DNA of 45,569 nucleotides, taken from Chloroflexota bacterium. GTDB taxonomy: Bacteria; Chloroflexota; UBA11872; VXOZ01. Position numbers and translations under genes: made by a program. Numbering within the stretch: position 1 is the first letter of the stretch; every line of letters starts with the position of its first letter. The stretch is taken from positions 1 to 45,569 of the forward strand of contig JAPPLM010000021.1 of assembly GCA_028874195.1 (NCBI GenBank), given 5' to 3'. The notes under the pieces were generated by a model, which made no database searches, was not told the origin of the DNA, and saw nothing but the letters and a program-made list of their open reading frames with translations. Positions 8,654 to 16,513 of the stretch are shown here, piece by piece.

Positions 8654-9412
8654 CTAACCTTGTAGGTTACCGGACGAGCGGGTTGGGTACCGAGCGTTCG
8701 GGCCTTCAAGAATGGCGCGCTGGGAATCGGTCAAGTCTGCATAGTTATTGGGGTCCAGGTAGCTGGCCGACCATGAGAGCGAGTGCGGGCTGTACTTGAA
8801 GAAGATAGTGCGGCGCTCGTCAGCGCCGTTCCAGGGAAGGGTGCCGTGGGTAAGGGCCTCGGTGAATAGGATGGCGGTGCCGGCGGGTCCGGTTACCCGC
8901 TCCACGAATGGGCCCGGTTCGTCCATTGCTTTCCACTCTTCGGGGAACTTGAAGTTGCTCTTGTGCGAGCCTGGCACGCAGCCAAAGCCGCCGTCCATGG
9001 GGCCGACATCCTTCAGATTGTAGGCAACCACGGAAAGGCCGTTGTACATCATCCCGTTATGGAAGCGGTAGTAGAACGTGGGGCTGTAGGGAGCACCGCC
9101 GCCGTGGAGGTTAGTCCCGATCGGGCCCTTACCCGACCTAATGACGTCGATATAGACGTGGTCGAGCCTGAATTGATCGCCAAGCAGATTGGCCAGGTAG
9201 GGTGTGATGGCCGGATTGTCGATGAGGTCGCGGTACTCCTTGGACCAGTCGAGCAGGTTCTCAAACCTGTGGGTTTGCATGTCCTTTGGGCACTCAGCGG
9301 CGATGTGCTCGTCGAGCACGCTGTTGAGCCGGGCGATCATCTCAGGTGACAGTGCTCCCGGCACAGCAAGATAGCCTTGAAGGTCGAACATGTAGCGCTC
9401 GTAGTCGTTCAT
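8654..9412 (-). CDS. Phytanoyl-CoA dioxygenase (PhyH) family protein with an H-x-G iron site
   Basis: 252 aa, ATG with GGGAG upstream. Family blocks are FDLQGYLAVPGALSPE at the N-terminus, DGGFGCVPGSHKSNF (141-154), and the distal ALTHGTLPW with H189 followed by ERRTIFFKY (200-206), which supplies the Arg for 2-oxoglutarate. These enzymes are non-haem Fe(II)/2-oxoglutarate oxygenases. The proximal motif is normally H-x-D; here the aligned segment reads LHGGGAP (H103-G104-G105), so the iron-binding carboxylate seems to be missing. H-x-G/A is the arrangement in Fe/2OG halogenases such as SyrB2 and WelO5, but a divergent PhyH subfamily that takes its acid from elsewhere is possible. The family is firm; the reaction is unknown. 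Confidence 0.8.
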   Translation of the reverse strand: MNDYERYMFDLQGYLAVPGALSPEMIARLNSVLDEHIAAECPKDMQTHRFENLLDWSKEYRDLIDNPAITPYLANLLGDQFRLDHVYIDVIRSGKGPIGTNLHGGGAPYSPTFYYRFHNGMMYNGLSVVAYNLKDVGPMDGGFGCVPGSHKSNFKFPEEWKAMDEPGPFVERVTGPAGTAILFTEALTHGTLPWNGADERRTIFFKYSPHSLSWSASYLDPNNYADLTDSQRAILEGPNARYPTRSSGNLQG

Positions 9413-10200
9413 GAGTTGTCTCCCAGTTGCATGTCTTCTGGAATCAGTGGCAACAGCCTTTATGCCATTTTCCTTCCAAGCCCTGATTGTACACTACGTC
9501 GACCGCATCGATGGTCCACCACGAGGCGTCAACTCAAAACTTACCTTGCCACTCTGGAGGATCAAACGCAAGAACCTGGTTTCGCTCTCTGTAACCGAGG
9601 TCATGCCAAGACAGCAGACATGCACTTGAGTGGCGTCCAAGATTTGCTTTCGAGCGGGCACCCCTCTAACTTTCCTTATACGGACCCGTTCTTACCCTCC
9701 GTATTGTCAAGTCCCTAAGAAACTATCTCAAAATGGTCAGCCGCCACTGTCGGCATAACCACAGGGAGAGTCTGGTCAAATGCTATCGTGGAATAGTTCG
9801 AGTCCCTTCAAGTCTTAGCTATGAACCGGTGGGCAAAAGAAAACTTGGACCTCCGGCCTCCACGATGTCAACGTAGCGCTCTAACCGGCTGAGATATTTG
9901 CCCTGCATTTGCAGCGGAGTATAGAACGGCGCTCAAGTCGGGACAATGGGCAGGGAGTGGTCCAACTGAATGCTCGGTGTGTCACTAAGCGACTACTGGC
10001 GCCTCAGCTACTCCCATCTCGGCAATTCCCAATCCAATGAGGCCCCGCGGCCATGTCAGATATGTGTCACGCAGTAGTCCTGTTCCTGCCGAGCGCACGC
10101 AACGCCGCGCAGCCTTAGCGTTGCAAGCTGTTTTCGCAAGTCGCCTGGACCGGCCCGGGCGAGCCAGCGATGACAAACAGCGACTGCTGCAACCGGTGTG
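9413..10200. other. Long non-coding gap holding a decayed tRNA
   Basis: A 788-bp stretch between the PhyH gene and the CBS gene. Apart from the tRNA-Val-like sequence at 9830-9903 I find no credible gene: the ORFs here have no recognisable domains and no ribosome-binding sites. It appears to be eroding DNA. Confidence 0.55.
9830..9903 (-). pseudogene. Degenerate copy of tRNA-Val(GAC)
   Basis: This segment aligns along its whole length with the intact tRNA-Val(GAC) at 12685-12761. The anticodon loop TTGACAT is kept and the acceptor still pairs (GGGCAAA/TTTGCCC). The differences are mostly transitions: the D-stem has a mismatch (TCTC versus GAGC), the T-stem is mostly G-U wobbles, the T-loop starts TCC instead of TTC, and the encoded CCA is CCG. 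The upstream TATACT box is also shared (CTATACTCCGC). It looks like a duplicated tRNA gene in decay, though transcription cannot be excluded. Confidence 0.7.
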
Positions 10201-10602
10201 TCACTCCGCTGCGTAGGCCATGATGAGGTCGCGCAGGGTCACGATGCCGATGGCGTTGCGGTGTTGGTCGACTACCACGGCGCGAGAGAGCTCAAAGCGC
10301 ACGAGGATGCGGACGGCGTACCTGGCGAGCATTTCCTCCGGGAGAGTCAGGAGCGGCTTAGACATGATCTCGTAGACGTTGACGCGCTCCGGGGCGCGGT
10401 TGTCGGCGATCACGCCGCGGGCGATGTCGGCGACCACGACGAGGCCCAGTTCGTCGTCCTCGTTACGACGGTCGACGACGAGCGAACTGACCTGTTGGCG
10501 CTTCATCATGGCCATCGCCTCGGCCACGGTCGCGAGCCCGTCGATCGTGTGCAGATCTGAGACCATGAGGTCTCTTACTCTGATAGTATTACTCTCTGTC
10601 AT
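10201..10602 (-). CDS. Paired CBS-domain protein
   Basis: 133 aa, two CBS modules: VRDLMVSDLHTIDGLATVAEAMAMMKRQQVSSLVV (first) and VYEIMSKPLLTLPEEMLARYAVRILVRF...AIGIVTLRDLI (second). CBS pairs bind adenine nucleotides and act as energy or signal sensors. The ATG overlaps the end of the upstream PII-like gene by 4 bp (ATGA), so they are coupled. As last gene of the DUF1538-DUF1538-PII-CBS operon it probably helps gate or report on the transporter. No catalytic domain is attached. Confidence 0.9.
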   Translation of the reverse strand: MTESNTIRVRDLMVSDLHTIDGLATVAEAMAMMKRQQVSSLVVDRRNEDDELGLVVVADIARGVIADNRAPERVNVYEIMSKPLLTLPEEMLARYAVRILVRFELSRAVVVDQHRNAIGIVTLRDLIMAYAAE

Positions 10603-10949
10603 ATCTCGGACTCCAATTCCTCCAAGATTGTGGGTATCTGCGTTTTGAGTCCTACCGCATCTTCTATGGGTAGTTGAAAGGCGATGCCGGCGCCCGGCTC
10701 GGAATCGAATTGTGCCGCGTCGCGGATGCGCTCGAGAATCTCGCGGGCTCGGGCCTCGACCACTAGGAAGAGGGCGATATCGCGCTGGGCCGCAAGGTCG
10801 AGGCCAAAGAACGTCTTTTCCGGCCTCAGACCACCGCCGCGCACACTGGTGACGATCGTATCGCCAGTGGCGCCCGCCGCGCGCGCCGCTTCTACGACGA
10901 TATCAGTCTTATCGTCGCTCACCAAGGCGACGATCAGCTTTAGTTTCAT
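10599..10949 (-). CDS. P-II (GlnB-like) family regulatory protein
   Basis: 116 aa with AAGGAGG 8 nt before ATG. MKLKLIVALVSDDKTDIVVEAARAAGATG is the first strand-helix of a P-II fold, and GDTIVTSVRGGGLRPEKTFFGLDL occupies the T-loop region. It lacks the usual T-loop uridylylation Tyr context, so it is probably a divergent PII that senses nucleotides, not a canonical nitrogen regulator. It lies 24 bp downstream of a DUF1538 permease gene and overlaps the CBS gene. Genes of this kind commonly accompany DUF1538 membrane proteins, where PII probably controls transport. Confidence 0.82.
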   Translation of the reverse strand: MKLKLIVALVSDDKTDIVVEAARAAGATGDTIVTSVRGGGLRPEKTFFGLDLAAQRDIALFLVVEARAREILERIRDAAQFDSEPGAGIAFQLPIEDAVGLKTQIPTILEELESEI

Positions 10950-10973
10950 AGCTCAGGCCTCCTTGGAAAGTCT

Positions 10974-11741
10974 TTATTTCCGCCTGCGGGCCAGCCAGGA
11001 CGCAGCAATAGAGTATCCCAACACGGACATGATTGGGAAGACGCTGGCGAAAGCGATGAGTCCGAACCCGTCAATCAATGGGCTTCTTCCGGGAACGCTC
11101 GCGGCGAGGCCCAGCCCGATAGCTGCGACCACCGGTACAGTCACCGTCGAAGTGGTGACGCCGCCGCTGTCGTAGGCGAGGGGCACTATGGTCCGGCTGG
11201 ACCTGAATGTGAGCACCATCACAACGATGTAGGCACCGATGATGTACCAGGGCAAGGGAGTGCCGGTAACGATGCGGAAGCAACCCAGCGTGACGCCCAC
11301 GGCAACGCCGACGGCCACGGCAATTCTAAGTCCCCAGGCATGAACGGCTCCGCCCGATGCGTCGTGAGCCTTTATCGCCACGGCAACGAGGGAAGGCTCG
11401 GCCACGGTCGTCGCGAACCCGATGGCAGCGGCAAAGGCGTAGAGCAGCAGATAGTCGTGCCAGTCAATGCCGTCAGCCAGCCTCTCCGCTCCCAAAGTCT
11501 CGGGTGCGGTGAGCTGGCTCGCCATAGTCCTGCCAATCGGGAAGAGTGCATTCTCCAAGCCTATGAGGAACAGCGCAAGTCCCACCAGGACGAGGACGGA
11601 TCCCGCAGCTATCCGGCGCAGGTTGGGTGGCTTGCGACGCAGAAAGACGAGTTGAAACAGCAGAAGGATGGCTACAATGGGCGCGACGTCTAGAACTGTG
11701 GAGAGCAAGGCATCGGCAAAGGCTTGGGGCAAGTCGGTCAC
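10974..11741 (-). CDS. DUF1538 membrane protein, second subunit
   Basis: 255 aa with about 7 hydrophobic segments. Conserved signature: [20 protein letters not shown] followed by [22 protein letters not shown], shared with its upstream paralogue. GTG start overlapping the TAG of that paralogue (TAGTG), so the two subunits are made together. DUF1538 pairs (UmpAB) have been reported as two-component Na+(Li+,K+)/H+ antiporters in Halomonas; that assignment is recalled from the literature and here is only by family. A PII and a CBS protein follow in the operon and suggest nucleotide-controlled ion transport. Confidence 0.82.
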   Translation of the reverse strand: MTDLPQAFADALLSTVLDVAPIVAILLLFQLVFLRRKPPNLRRIAAGSVLVLVGLALFLIGLENALFPIGRTMASQLTAPETLGAERLADGIDWHDYLLLYAFAAAIGFATTVAEPSLVAVAIKAHDASGGAVHAWGLRIAVAVGVAVGVTLGCFRIVTGTPLPWYIIGAYIVVMVLTFRSSRTIVPLAYDSGGVTTSTVTVPVVAAIGLGLAASVPGRSPLIDGFGLIAFASVFPIMSVLGYSIAASWLARRRK

Positions 11742-12517
11742 TAGGCCACCATCCCATAGGCGAGGACGCAGATCATTGGCGTGAGGCTGGCGAAGGCGAT
11801 GAGACCAAAGCCATCGACCATTGGGTTGCGCCCGCGTATGGCCGTGGCGAGTCCGACGCCGAGCGCCGTCACAAGCGGGACCGTTATGGTGCTGGTAGTC
11901 ACGCCACCGGAGTCGTAGGCCACGCCGACGATCTCTGCCGGGGCGAAGACTGTCATGGTGGTCACCAGCACGTATCCCCCGATTATGAGCCAGTGGATCG
12001 GCCAGCCCTTGAGGATACGTAGTATGCCCAGCACGATGGCGGCGCCAACAGATACGGCCACAACCATGCGCAGTTCTAAGGCGTAGGTTGCGCGTGCGCT
12101 GTCATCGTTTGCAATGGCGCCGGCTTCAGCAGCGACGGCGGCGGCTTCGGCGGCAACGGCGATCAGGGCAGGTTCGGCTATCGTCGTACCGAAACCGAGG
12201 CAGAAGCCGAAGGCTAACAGGATGATAGCACTACCCTTCTGTGCGAATCCCTGCGCGAGCGCTTCTCCCAAGGGGAAGAGGCCGCTTTCCAGCCCCTGGA
12301 TGAAGAGGGTCAAACCAGCTATCACGCAGAGGAGCCCTATGAGCACGCTCAGTAAATCGGGGAAAGGCTGGCGGAGCACCACTACCTGGAAGAACGCTAT
12401 GACGAGAATGATAGGCGCCAGGTCCCGCAGCGCACTGAGGGTCAAACCCAGCATTGCAGACAGGAACTGTGTCACGTCTTCTGGCTGCTTCTCTGGGTTT
12501 GCGCCGGCCCGACACAT
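11741..12517 (-). CDS. DUF1538 membrane protein, first subunit
   Basis: 258 aa as drawn ([10 protein letters not shown]...). A second ATG at 12454 ([16 protein letters not shown]) fits the family start better; neither has a strong SD. Membrane segments include [16 protein letters not shown] and [23 protein letters not shown]. The signature [20 protein letters not shown] and [22 protein letters not shown] matches the downstream DUF1538 gene, so the operon holds a heterodimer built from paralogues. An Ala-rich stretch around [19 protein letters not shown] sits between membrane segments. First gene of a four-gene operon, reading away from tRNA-Val(GAC). Probable cation transporter. Confidence 0.82.
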   Translation of the reverse strand: MCRAGANPEKQPEDVTQFLSAMLGLTLSALRDLAPIILVIAFFQVVVLRQPFPDLLSVLIGLLCVIAGLTLFIQGLESGLFPLGEALAQGFAQKGSAIILLAFGFCLGFGTTIAEPALIAVAAEAAAVAAEAGAIANDDSARATYALELRMVVAVSVGAAIVLGILRILKGWPIHWLIIGGYVLVTTMTVFAPAEIVGVAYDSGGVTTSTITVPLVTALGVGLATAIRGRNPMVDGFGLIAFASLTPMICVLAYGMVA

Positions 12518-12684
12518 GGAGTGTCATGGGACAACGTGGAGTAGCTCAAGGAAGGGAGCTTAGGGTTTTGGTTTGTATGCCATGCTTTCACGACCCAAAG
12601 GGGAAGTGGGGAATACGTGTCGAGCACGGCTACGTCAGACCCCAATCTGAACTTCAGCAAGAAGGCTCTCGATTCTGTCCACGC

Positions 12685-12761
12685 TGGTGGGCAAGAGAGG
12701 ACTTGAACCTCCGACCTCCACGATGTCAACGTGGCGCTCTAACCGGCTGAGCTACTTGCCC
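12685..12761 (-). tRNA. tRNA-Val (anticodon GAC)
   Basis: A full cloverleaf is visible: acceptor GGGCAAG/CTTGCCC, D-stem GCTC/GAGC, anticodon stem CCACG/CGTGG with loop TTGACAT (GAC), T-arm GGAGG-TTCAAGT-CCTCT, and an encoded 3' CCA. A decayed copy lies 2.8 kb away at 9830-9903. Confidence 0.95.
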
Positions 12762-12775
12762 ATTCTCTGTCGCGG

Positions 12776-12804
12776 AGTATAGCATGGGATTCCCACCGGA
12801 GCAA
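12776..12804 (-). promoter_or_regulatory. Probable promoter of tRNA-Val(GAC)
   Basis: On the minus strand TATACT (plus 12776-12781) is preceded at 17 bp by TTGCTC (12799-12804). The -10 box matches consensus at 5 of 6 and lies about 14 nt before the tRNA 5' end. The -35 is weak. The same -10 box is preserved before the decayed tRNA copy. Confidence 0.5.
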
Positions 12805-13002
12805 TCGGGAGCGGCTCGACAATTGACCGGTTCTCCGGAGGGACCATTGCACAACTCTTCATTCCGGCTTTCGCCGGGATCCAGAGGCTTCTGTGTAAGG
12901 CTTGCCGCAGAATGCCGCCGCGTATTCCTTTACCTAACATCCCGCCCCCCTCCCGCGCAGGGAAAAGGGCGCCGCAAAAGCCCTCATTAGAGGAGCGTAT
13001 AC

Positions 13003-13716
13003 TTACCGCAAGGTTACAAGCACCTCATTGCGGCGAAACCAAGGAATGGTGAACGGCGGATCATAGGTCGCAATTCTCCAGTCGCCCTGGTGCTCAAGAC
13101 CCCGTGCCTGCAACCAGTCGGCCAATTGGGCCCTTTGTCGCTCCGCGCTCTCGTTGGAGAGCCTGCCGCTGAAGCGAATGCTGGCGACTTCGTGCTCCTC
13201 AACCTGGCGAATGGAAACGCTCTCGTTGGTGGGAAGCGGCGCGGTCTCGGCCGTATAGCCTGCGGGCAGCACAAATGCCATCGTCCAAGCGTCGATCTTC
13301 TCCCCGGCCAACCTCCGGCCAGGTGCATCCCCGCTTGACGGTCGCGGCTCCACCAATACCGGCACCGTCATTGCCAGCTCTTCCGAAGGGGACGAACCGG
13401 TTGGCTCTACGAGCACCGGCGCCGTCATCTTGACGTTTTCCCGGCTGCGGTTTGCCCCCGAAATGTAGCGGAACAACGGTCCAAAGGAACCACTCGTCGC
13501 CCGGTCAAACGACCCGGCCACTGTGACCTCCGCGAGCACGTAGGATTCATATCTGCGAATCTCGATGTTGCCGTCTTTCAAGACAACTTCATGTAAGGGT
13601 TCTTCGTATTCGCTGCCAAACAGCGAACCGAAGATAAACGACCGAAAGAAGTACGCCCCTGATCCAAGCAAGAGAACAAATATCAGCGCCACTGCCAGAC
13701 TCCGCTTGACTACCAT
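13003..13716 (-). CDS. SOUL haem-binding family protein, membrane-anchored
   Basis: I start at ATG 13716 (MVVKRSLAVALIF), since AGGAGAGG lies just upstream of it; an ATG at 13734 is in frame but lacks an SD. The protein (237 aa) has an N-terminal membrane/signal segment (AVALIFVLLLGSGAYFF), then the SOUL fold: EVVLKDGNIEIRRYESYVLAEV, FGPLFRYISGAN, and the paired KMTAPVLVEP / AMTVPVLVEP strands. SOUL proteins bind haem or act as haem carriers. Anchoring suggests the domain works outside the cytoplasmic membrane. Single gene between a tRNA and a divergent redoxin gene. The function beyond the fold is unknown. Confidence 0.85.
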   Translation of the reverse strand: MVVKRSLAVALIFVLLLGSGAYFFRSFIFGSLFGSEYEEPLHEVVLKDGNIEIRRYESYVLAEVTVAGSFDRATSGSFGPLFRYISGANRSRENVKMTAPVLVEPTGSSPSEELAMTVPVLVEPRPSSGDAPGRRLAGEKIDAWTMAFVLPAGYTAETAPLPTNESVSIRQVEEHEVASIRFSGRLSNESAERQRAQLADWLQARGLEHQGDWRIATYDPPFTIPWFRRNEVLVTLR

Positions 13717-13734
13717 CGTCCTCTCCTGATCCAC

Positions 13735-14046
13735 TCACACTTTCGCCTCTATATTCTGATTGTATCCGAGGTTCCTGAATTGAATCTGAGTTGCCCGCCG
13801 GCCAAACCTACTCGCTGGTGTCTTGGCGCCCATTCAAGCGATCAAGTCGACTGAACGCGCGTACAACCGCACTACTTGCCTTGCTCCAGTTTGCTGTATA
13901 GCATGGGGCTAGCGCTGGATAAGATCGGTCCAATGAGCGCCGGTTTGCCAACTGCGCCAAGCAATCCCGGCGAAGGGCGAAAAGGCCACAGTGGATTTGC
14001 ATAGCCACGTTAAGGCGCAGTAACACTGAAACAGGGGGTTACGATC
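13735..14046. other. Divergent intergenic region before the redoxin gene
   Basis: A 312-bp gap between two divergent genes, so it should hold both promoters, but I find no strong -35/-10 pair. AGGGGG at 14033-14038 is the ribosome-binding site of the GTG-initiated redoxin gene. Confidence 0.4.
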
Positions 14047-14910
14047 GTGAGCGTTACATTGGAGCGGCCCGAGGTCGGCACGGCAGCGCCGGACTTCAGC
14101 CTGCCGGACGTGTACGGCAAACGGTGGTCGTGGCGCGAGTTTCAGGGCAAGCGCGTGCTCTTGTTCATGTGGGCCTCGTGGTGACGCTGCCGCGATCAGT
14201 TGCCAGGTTGGCAGCAATTTGCCGAAACCCACGCCGCTGATAATTTCCAGATGCTCTCTGTGGCGCTGGACGTGGGCGGCGCTGAGAAGCCGCGCGGGTT
14301 TGCCGAGGAGTTCGGCGTCACGTTTCCCACGCTTGTGGATGCCAGCGGACTCCTGTTCCGCTTGTACGGCTTCACGGCGGTGCCAAACGGCGTCTACGTG
14401 GACGAGGCCGGCATCATCCGCTTCCAACTCTTCACGGGCTTCAGCATAGACCGCGAGGATATCGTCGCACAGCTTGAGATGCTGCTCGCCACGCCGACCG
14501 GCACGGTTCCCGCCGCGCCCACGGTAGGTCAACAGCCCTTCGAGATCGAGGTCATGTTGGAGCAAGCGGCGGCACACCGCGACAACCCGCACGCGCAGCT
14601 TGGCTTGGCGGAGGCCTACTTGCAGGAAGGTGAGAGCGCTCACGCGGCAGACGCCTTTACGCGCGCGCTAGACCTCGATGGCGAATCTGCCAGTGCCGCC
14701 TTTGGACTTGGTACTTCGCTCTATCAATTGGGTCAAACGACCGAGGCGCTCGCGTCCTGGCGACGCGCCTTGCGGCTCGAACCCGATAATTTCATCATTC
14801 GCAAGCAGATCTGGCGCGTCGAGCACCCTGAGAAGTTCTACCCTACAATTGACTACGACTGGCAGCAGGTGAAACTCGCTGAGGAGAAGGCCGCGGAAGG
14901 CCGGGCGTGA
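14047..14910 (+). CDS. Redoxin (AhpC/TSA/TlpA-like)-TPR protein with in-frame UGA: candidate selenoprotein
   Basis: Read from GTG 14047 (AGGGGG SD) with UGA 14182-14184 as residue 46, the gene encodes 287 aa. The N-terminus is a redoxin domain: GTAAPDFSLPDVYGKRW, then RVLLFMWASW-[UGA]-RCRDQLPGWQQF, then FPTLVDASGLLFRLYGF. In this family WASWC is followed by a second thiol; here the UGA sits exactly at the first Cys and the second is C48, giving U-x-C. Frame and homology continue unbroken after the UGA. The C-terminal ~110 residues are TPR repeats (AQLGLAEAYLQEGESAHAADAF, AAFGLGTSLYQLGQTTEALASW). A hairpin of bacterial SECIS type follows the UGA. Either a selenoprotein, or a TGC/TGT-to-TGA nonsense mutation. 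A downstream TTG start at 14200 would lose the active site and is unlikely. Confidence 0.72.
14199..14215 (+). promoter_or_regulatory. SECIS-like hairpin downstream of the in-frame UGA
   Basis: GTTGCCAGGTTGGCAGC folds into a 7-bp stem (one U-G pair) with a GGU loop. The stem starts 14 nt after the UGA and the loop G lies ~21 nt from it, within the range used by SelB-dependent bacterial SECIS elements. It resembles the E. coli fdhF minihairpin, which also presents GGU in its loop. Seen by eye, not scored by software. Confidence 0.6.
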
Positions 14911-14965
14911 ACGTGCGAAACGGACTTTGCTTCCGTAAGCCGTCACTCCCGCGAAAACTCCGTCG

Positions 14966-15023
14966 CTCCCGCGCAAGCGGGAGTCCAGAGATAAGAGAAG
15001 ATGGATTCCCGCGTGCGCGGGAA
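14966..15023. repeat. Two dispersed palindromic repeats
   Basis: CTCCCGC-GCAA-GCGGGAG (14966-14983) and ATTCCCGC-GTGC-GCGGGAAT (15004-15023) are consecutive perfect hairpins in the 310-bp gap 14911-15220. The second, with its flank AGATGG, recurs near 45481 in an interrupted form. They look like REP-type dispersed elements and may also stop transcription after the redoxin gene. Nothing else is seen in the gap. Confidence 0.6.
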
Positions 15024-15220
15024 TGACGGACGACGCGCCCCTCGCGTTACCCTCTTACATTCCCTCATCTGCTCGTCTTTTTCAACATACAAATGACGGA
15101 GTCCGTCGTGCTATTTCCATAGTAATGACGGATTAGGAAGTTTCTCTGTAACAGGGACTTTTGGTTTGTTGTGAGAGCTCGCCTCGGAAAGCAGCTCTGC
15201 GTGCAATGAGGGTCTAGCGT

Positions 15221-16456
15221 ATGGCGTGGGGGGTCCTGAATAATTTCATGCGGCCGAAGCGGCTGCTCGACCGCATCTTGTTGGTCGCTGAGCACGTCGC
15301 CGCAAGCGATGACGGGGCGCTGCCCGCGCTCCTGATAGACACGCTGCGGGAGCAATTCGGCGCGCAATACGTCTGTATCCACTTTGCCGATCCCGGCATG
15401 CTGTCCCCCGAGACACGGCAAACCTTAGTCGCCGCTTGCCCCGCTATCTCTGCCAACGCCACGGAAGCAGCCGGGGATGCGTTAGCCGAGGCCGGATTCT
15501 GGCAATACGCACTTACGTCAAGTAAGCCGGTCACCGCTGCAACCACACCCGCCGCCATACAGGATGAACTCCGCCCAGTCCTTGAGGCAGCCGGTGTGCG
15601 TGACAGCATAGCCATTCCCCTAACCTACCGGGGTAGTATCTATGCCGTGGTGAATCTCTACTTCAGACGATCAGTGCCGTCCACACTCGCCACTGCGGAA
15701 GACGTCTTGCGGAGCATCCGCCTGTTAGGGAACCTCGTCTACGGTGTTGTGCTACAGGAGCACCACGAGCGCGCGCTGCAAGGGAGTGACCGTCTCGCTC
15801 TGGCCCTGGCTCAGGCGGCTGCCGTCAGGGACGGCTACGCCGACGGCCACGTCGCGCGCGTGCGCGCGCTGGCGGAGTCGCTGGGTGAAGCGGCGGGATT
15901 GAGCCGCGCCGAACAAGAGGCGGCGCGTAAAGGAGCGATGTTACGGGACATCGGCAAGCTGCATGTCCCGGACTATATCCTCCAAAAGCCTGGACCGCTC
16001 AATGCTGAGGAACGCGCGCTCGTCCACGAGCATCCGGTTACGGGCGCGCGTATGCTGCTGGAAACCGACTTCGTCGTAGACGCCGACTTCGTCGCAGACG
16101 CCGGCCACGGTATTGAATCAGCCAGCCAGATGCTCTCTATAGTTGCTTCCATTGTCCGCACCCACCACGAGCGGCTCGACGGCTCCGGCTATCCCGATGG
16201 GCTAGCGGGATCAGACGTGCACAAGCTCGCCCGCATTGTCGCGATAGCCGACGTCTATGCAGCGCTGGTAGCGGACCGTCCGTACCGCGCCGCGTTGCCG
16301 GCGCCTCGCGCCGCGGAGGTGCTTATGGATATGGCTGGCCCCAAACTCGACGCGGATCTGATCTCGCTCTTTCTTTCGCGCGATGTTCCCGCGGTCGATT
16401 TGTCCGATCGTTCTGAACAGCCTGCTCAGACCACTGTCGCTACCGCCGCAATCTAG
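15221..16456 (+). CDS. GAF and HD-GYP domain protein with a substituted HD dyad
   Basis: 411 aa, ATG with GAGGG upstream. Residues ~15-170 look like a GAF sensor domain (AEHVAASDDGALPALLIDTLREQF, GVRDSIAIPLTYRGSIYAVVNLYF). From ~190 an HD-GYP domain follows: H210 in DGHVARV, ILQKPGPLNAEE, HEHPVTGARML, HHERLDGSGYPDGL (315-328) and ADVYAALVADRPYR. HD-GYP enzymes hydrolyse cyclic di-GMP. The dyad itself, normally LHDIGK, reads LRDIGK here (R242-D243), so a metal-binding His is lost while the GYP motif is intact. It may be a c-di-GMP binding sensor or a weakened enzyme. Standalone gene, convergent with an MFS gene. Confidence 0.87.
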   Translation: MAWGVLNNFMRPKRLLDRILLVAEHVAASDDGALPALLIDTLREQFGAQYVCIHFADPGMLSPETRQTLVAACPAISANATEAAGDALAEAGFWQYALTSSKPVTAATTPAAIQDELRPVLEAAGVRDSIAIPLTYRGSIYAVVNLYFRRSVPSTLATAEDVLRSIRLLGNLVYGVVLQEHHERALQGSDRLALALAQAAAVRDGYADGHVARVRALAESLGEAAGLSRAEQEAARKGAMLRDIGKLHVPDYILQKPGPLNAEERALVHEHPVTGARMLLETDFVVDADFVADAGHGIESASQMLSIVASIVRTHHERLDGSGYPDGLAGSDVHKLARIVAIADVYAALVADRPYRAALPAPRAAEVLMDMAGPKLDADLISLFLSRDVPAVDLSDRSEQPAQTTVATAAI

Positions 16457-16513
16457 AATTTTGACTGCCCGCGATAGCTTGCCGGTTTTCTTCGGACCCA
16501 ACTGCAAAATTTC

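Noticed and set aside
9830-12761. Classic integrative island with attL/attR at tRNA-Val
   Set aside because: The whole tRNA plus promoter box is duplicated, not just its 3' end, and no integrase gene lies between.
13909-14643. Long minus-strand ORF (244 codons) opposite the redoxin gene
   Set aside because: It is antisense to a clear redoxin-TPR gene, has no family signature, and reflects codon bias of the opposite strand.
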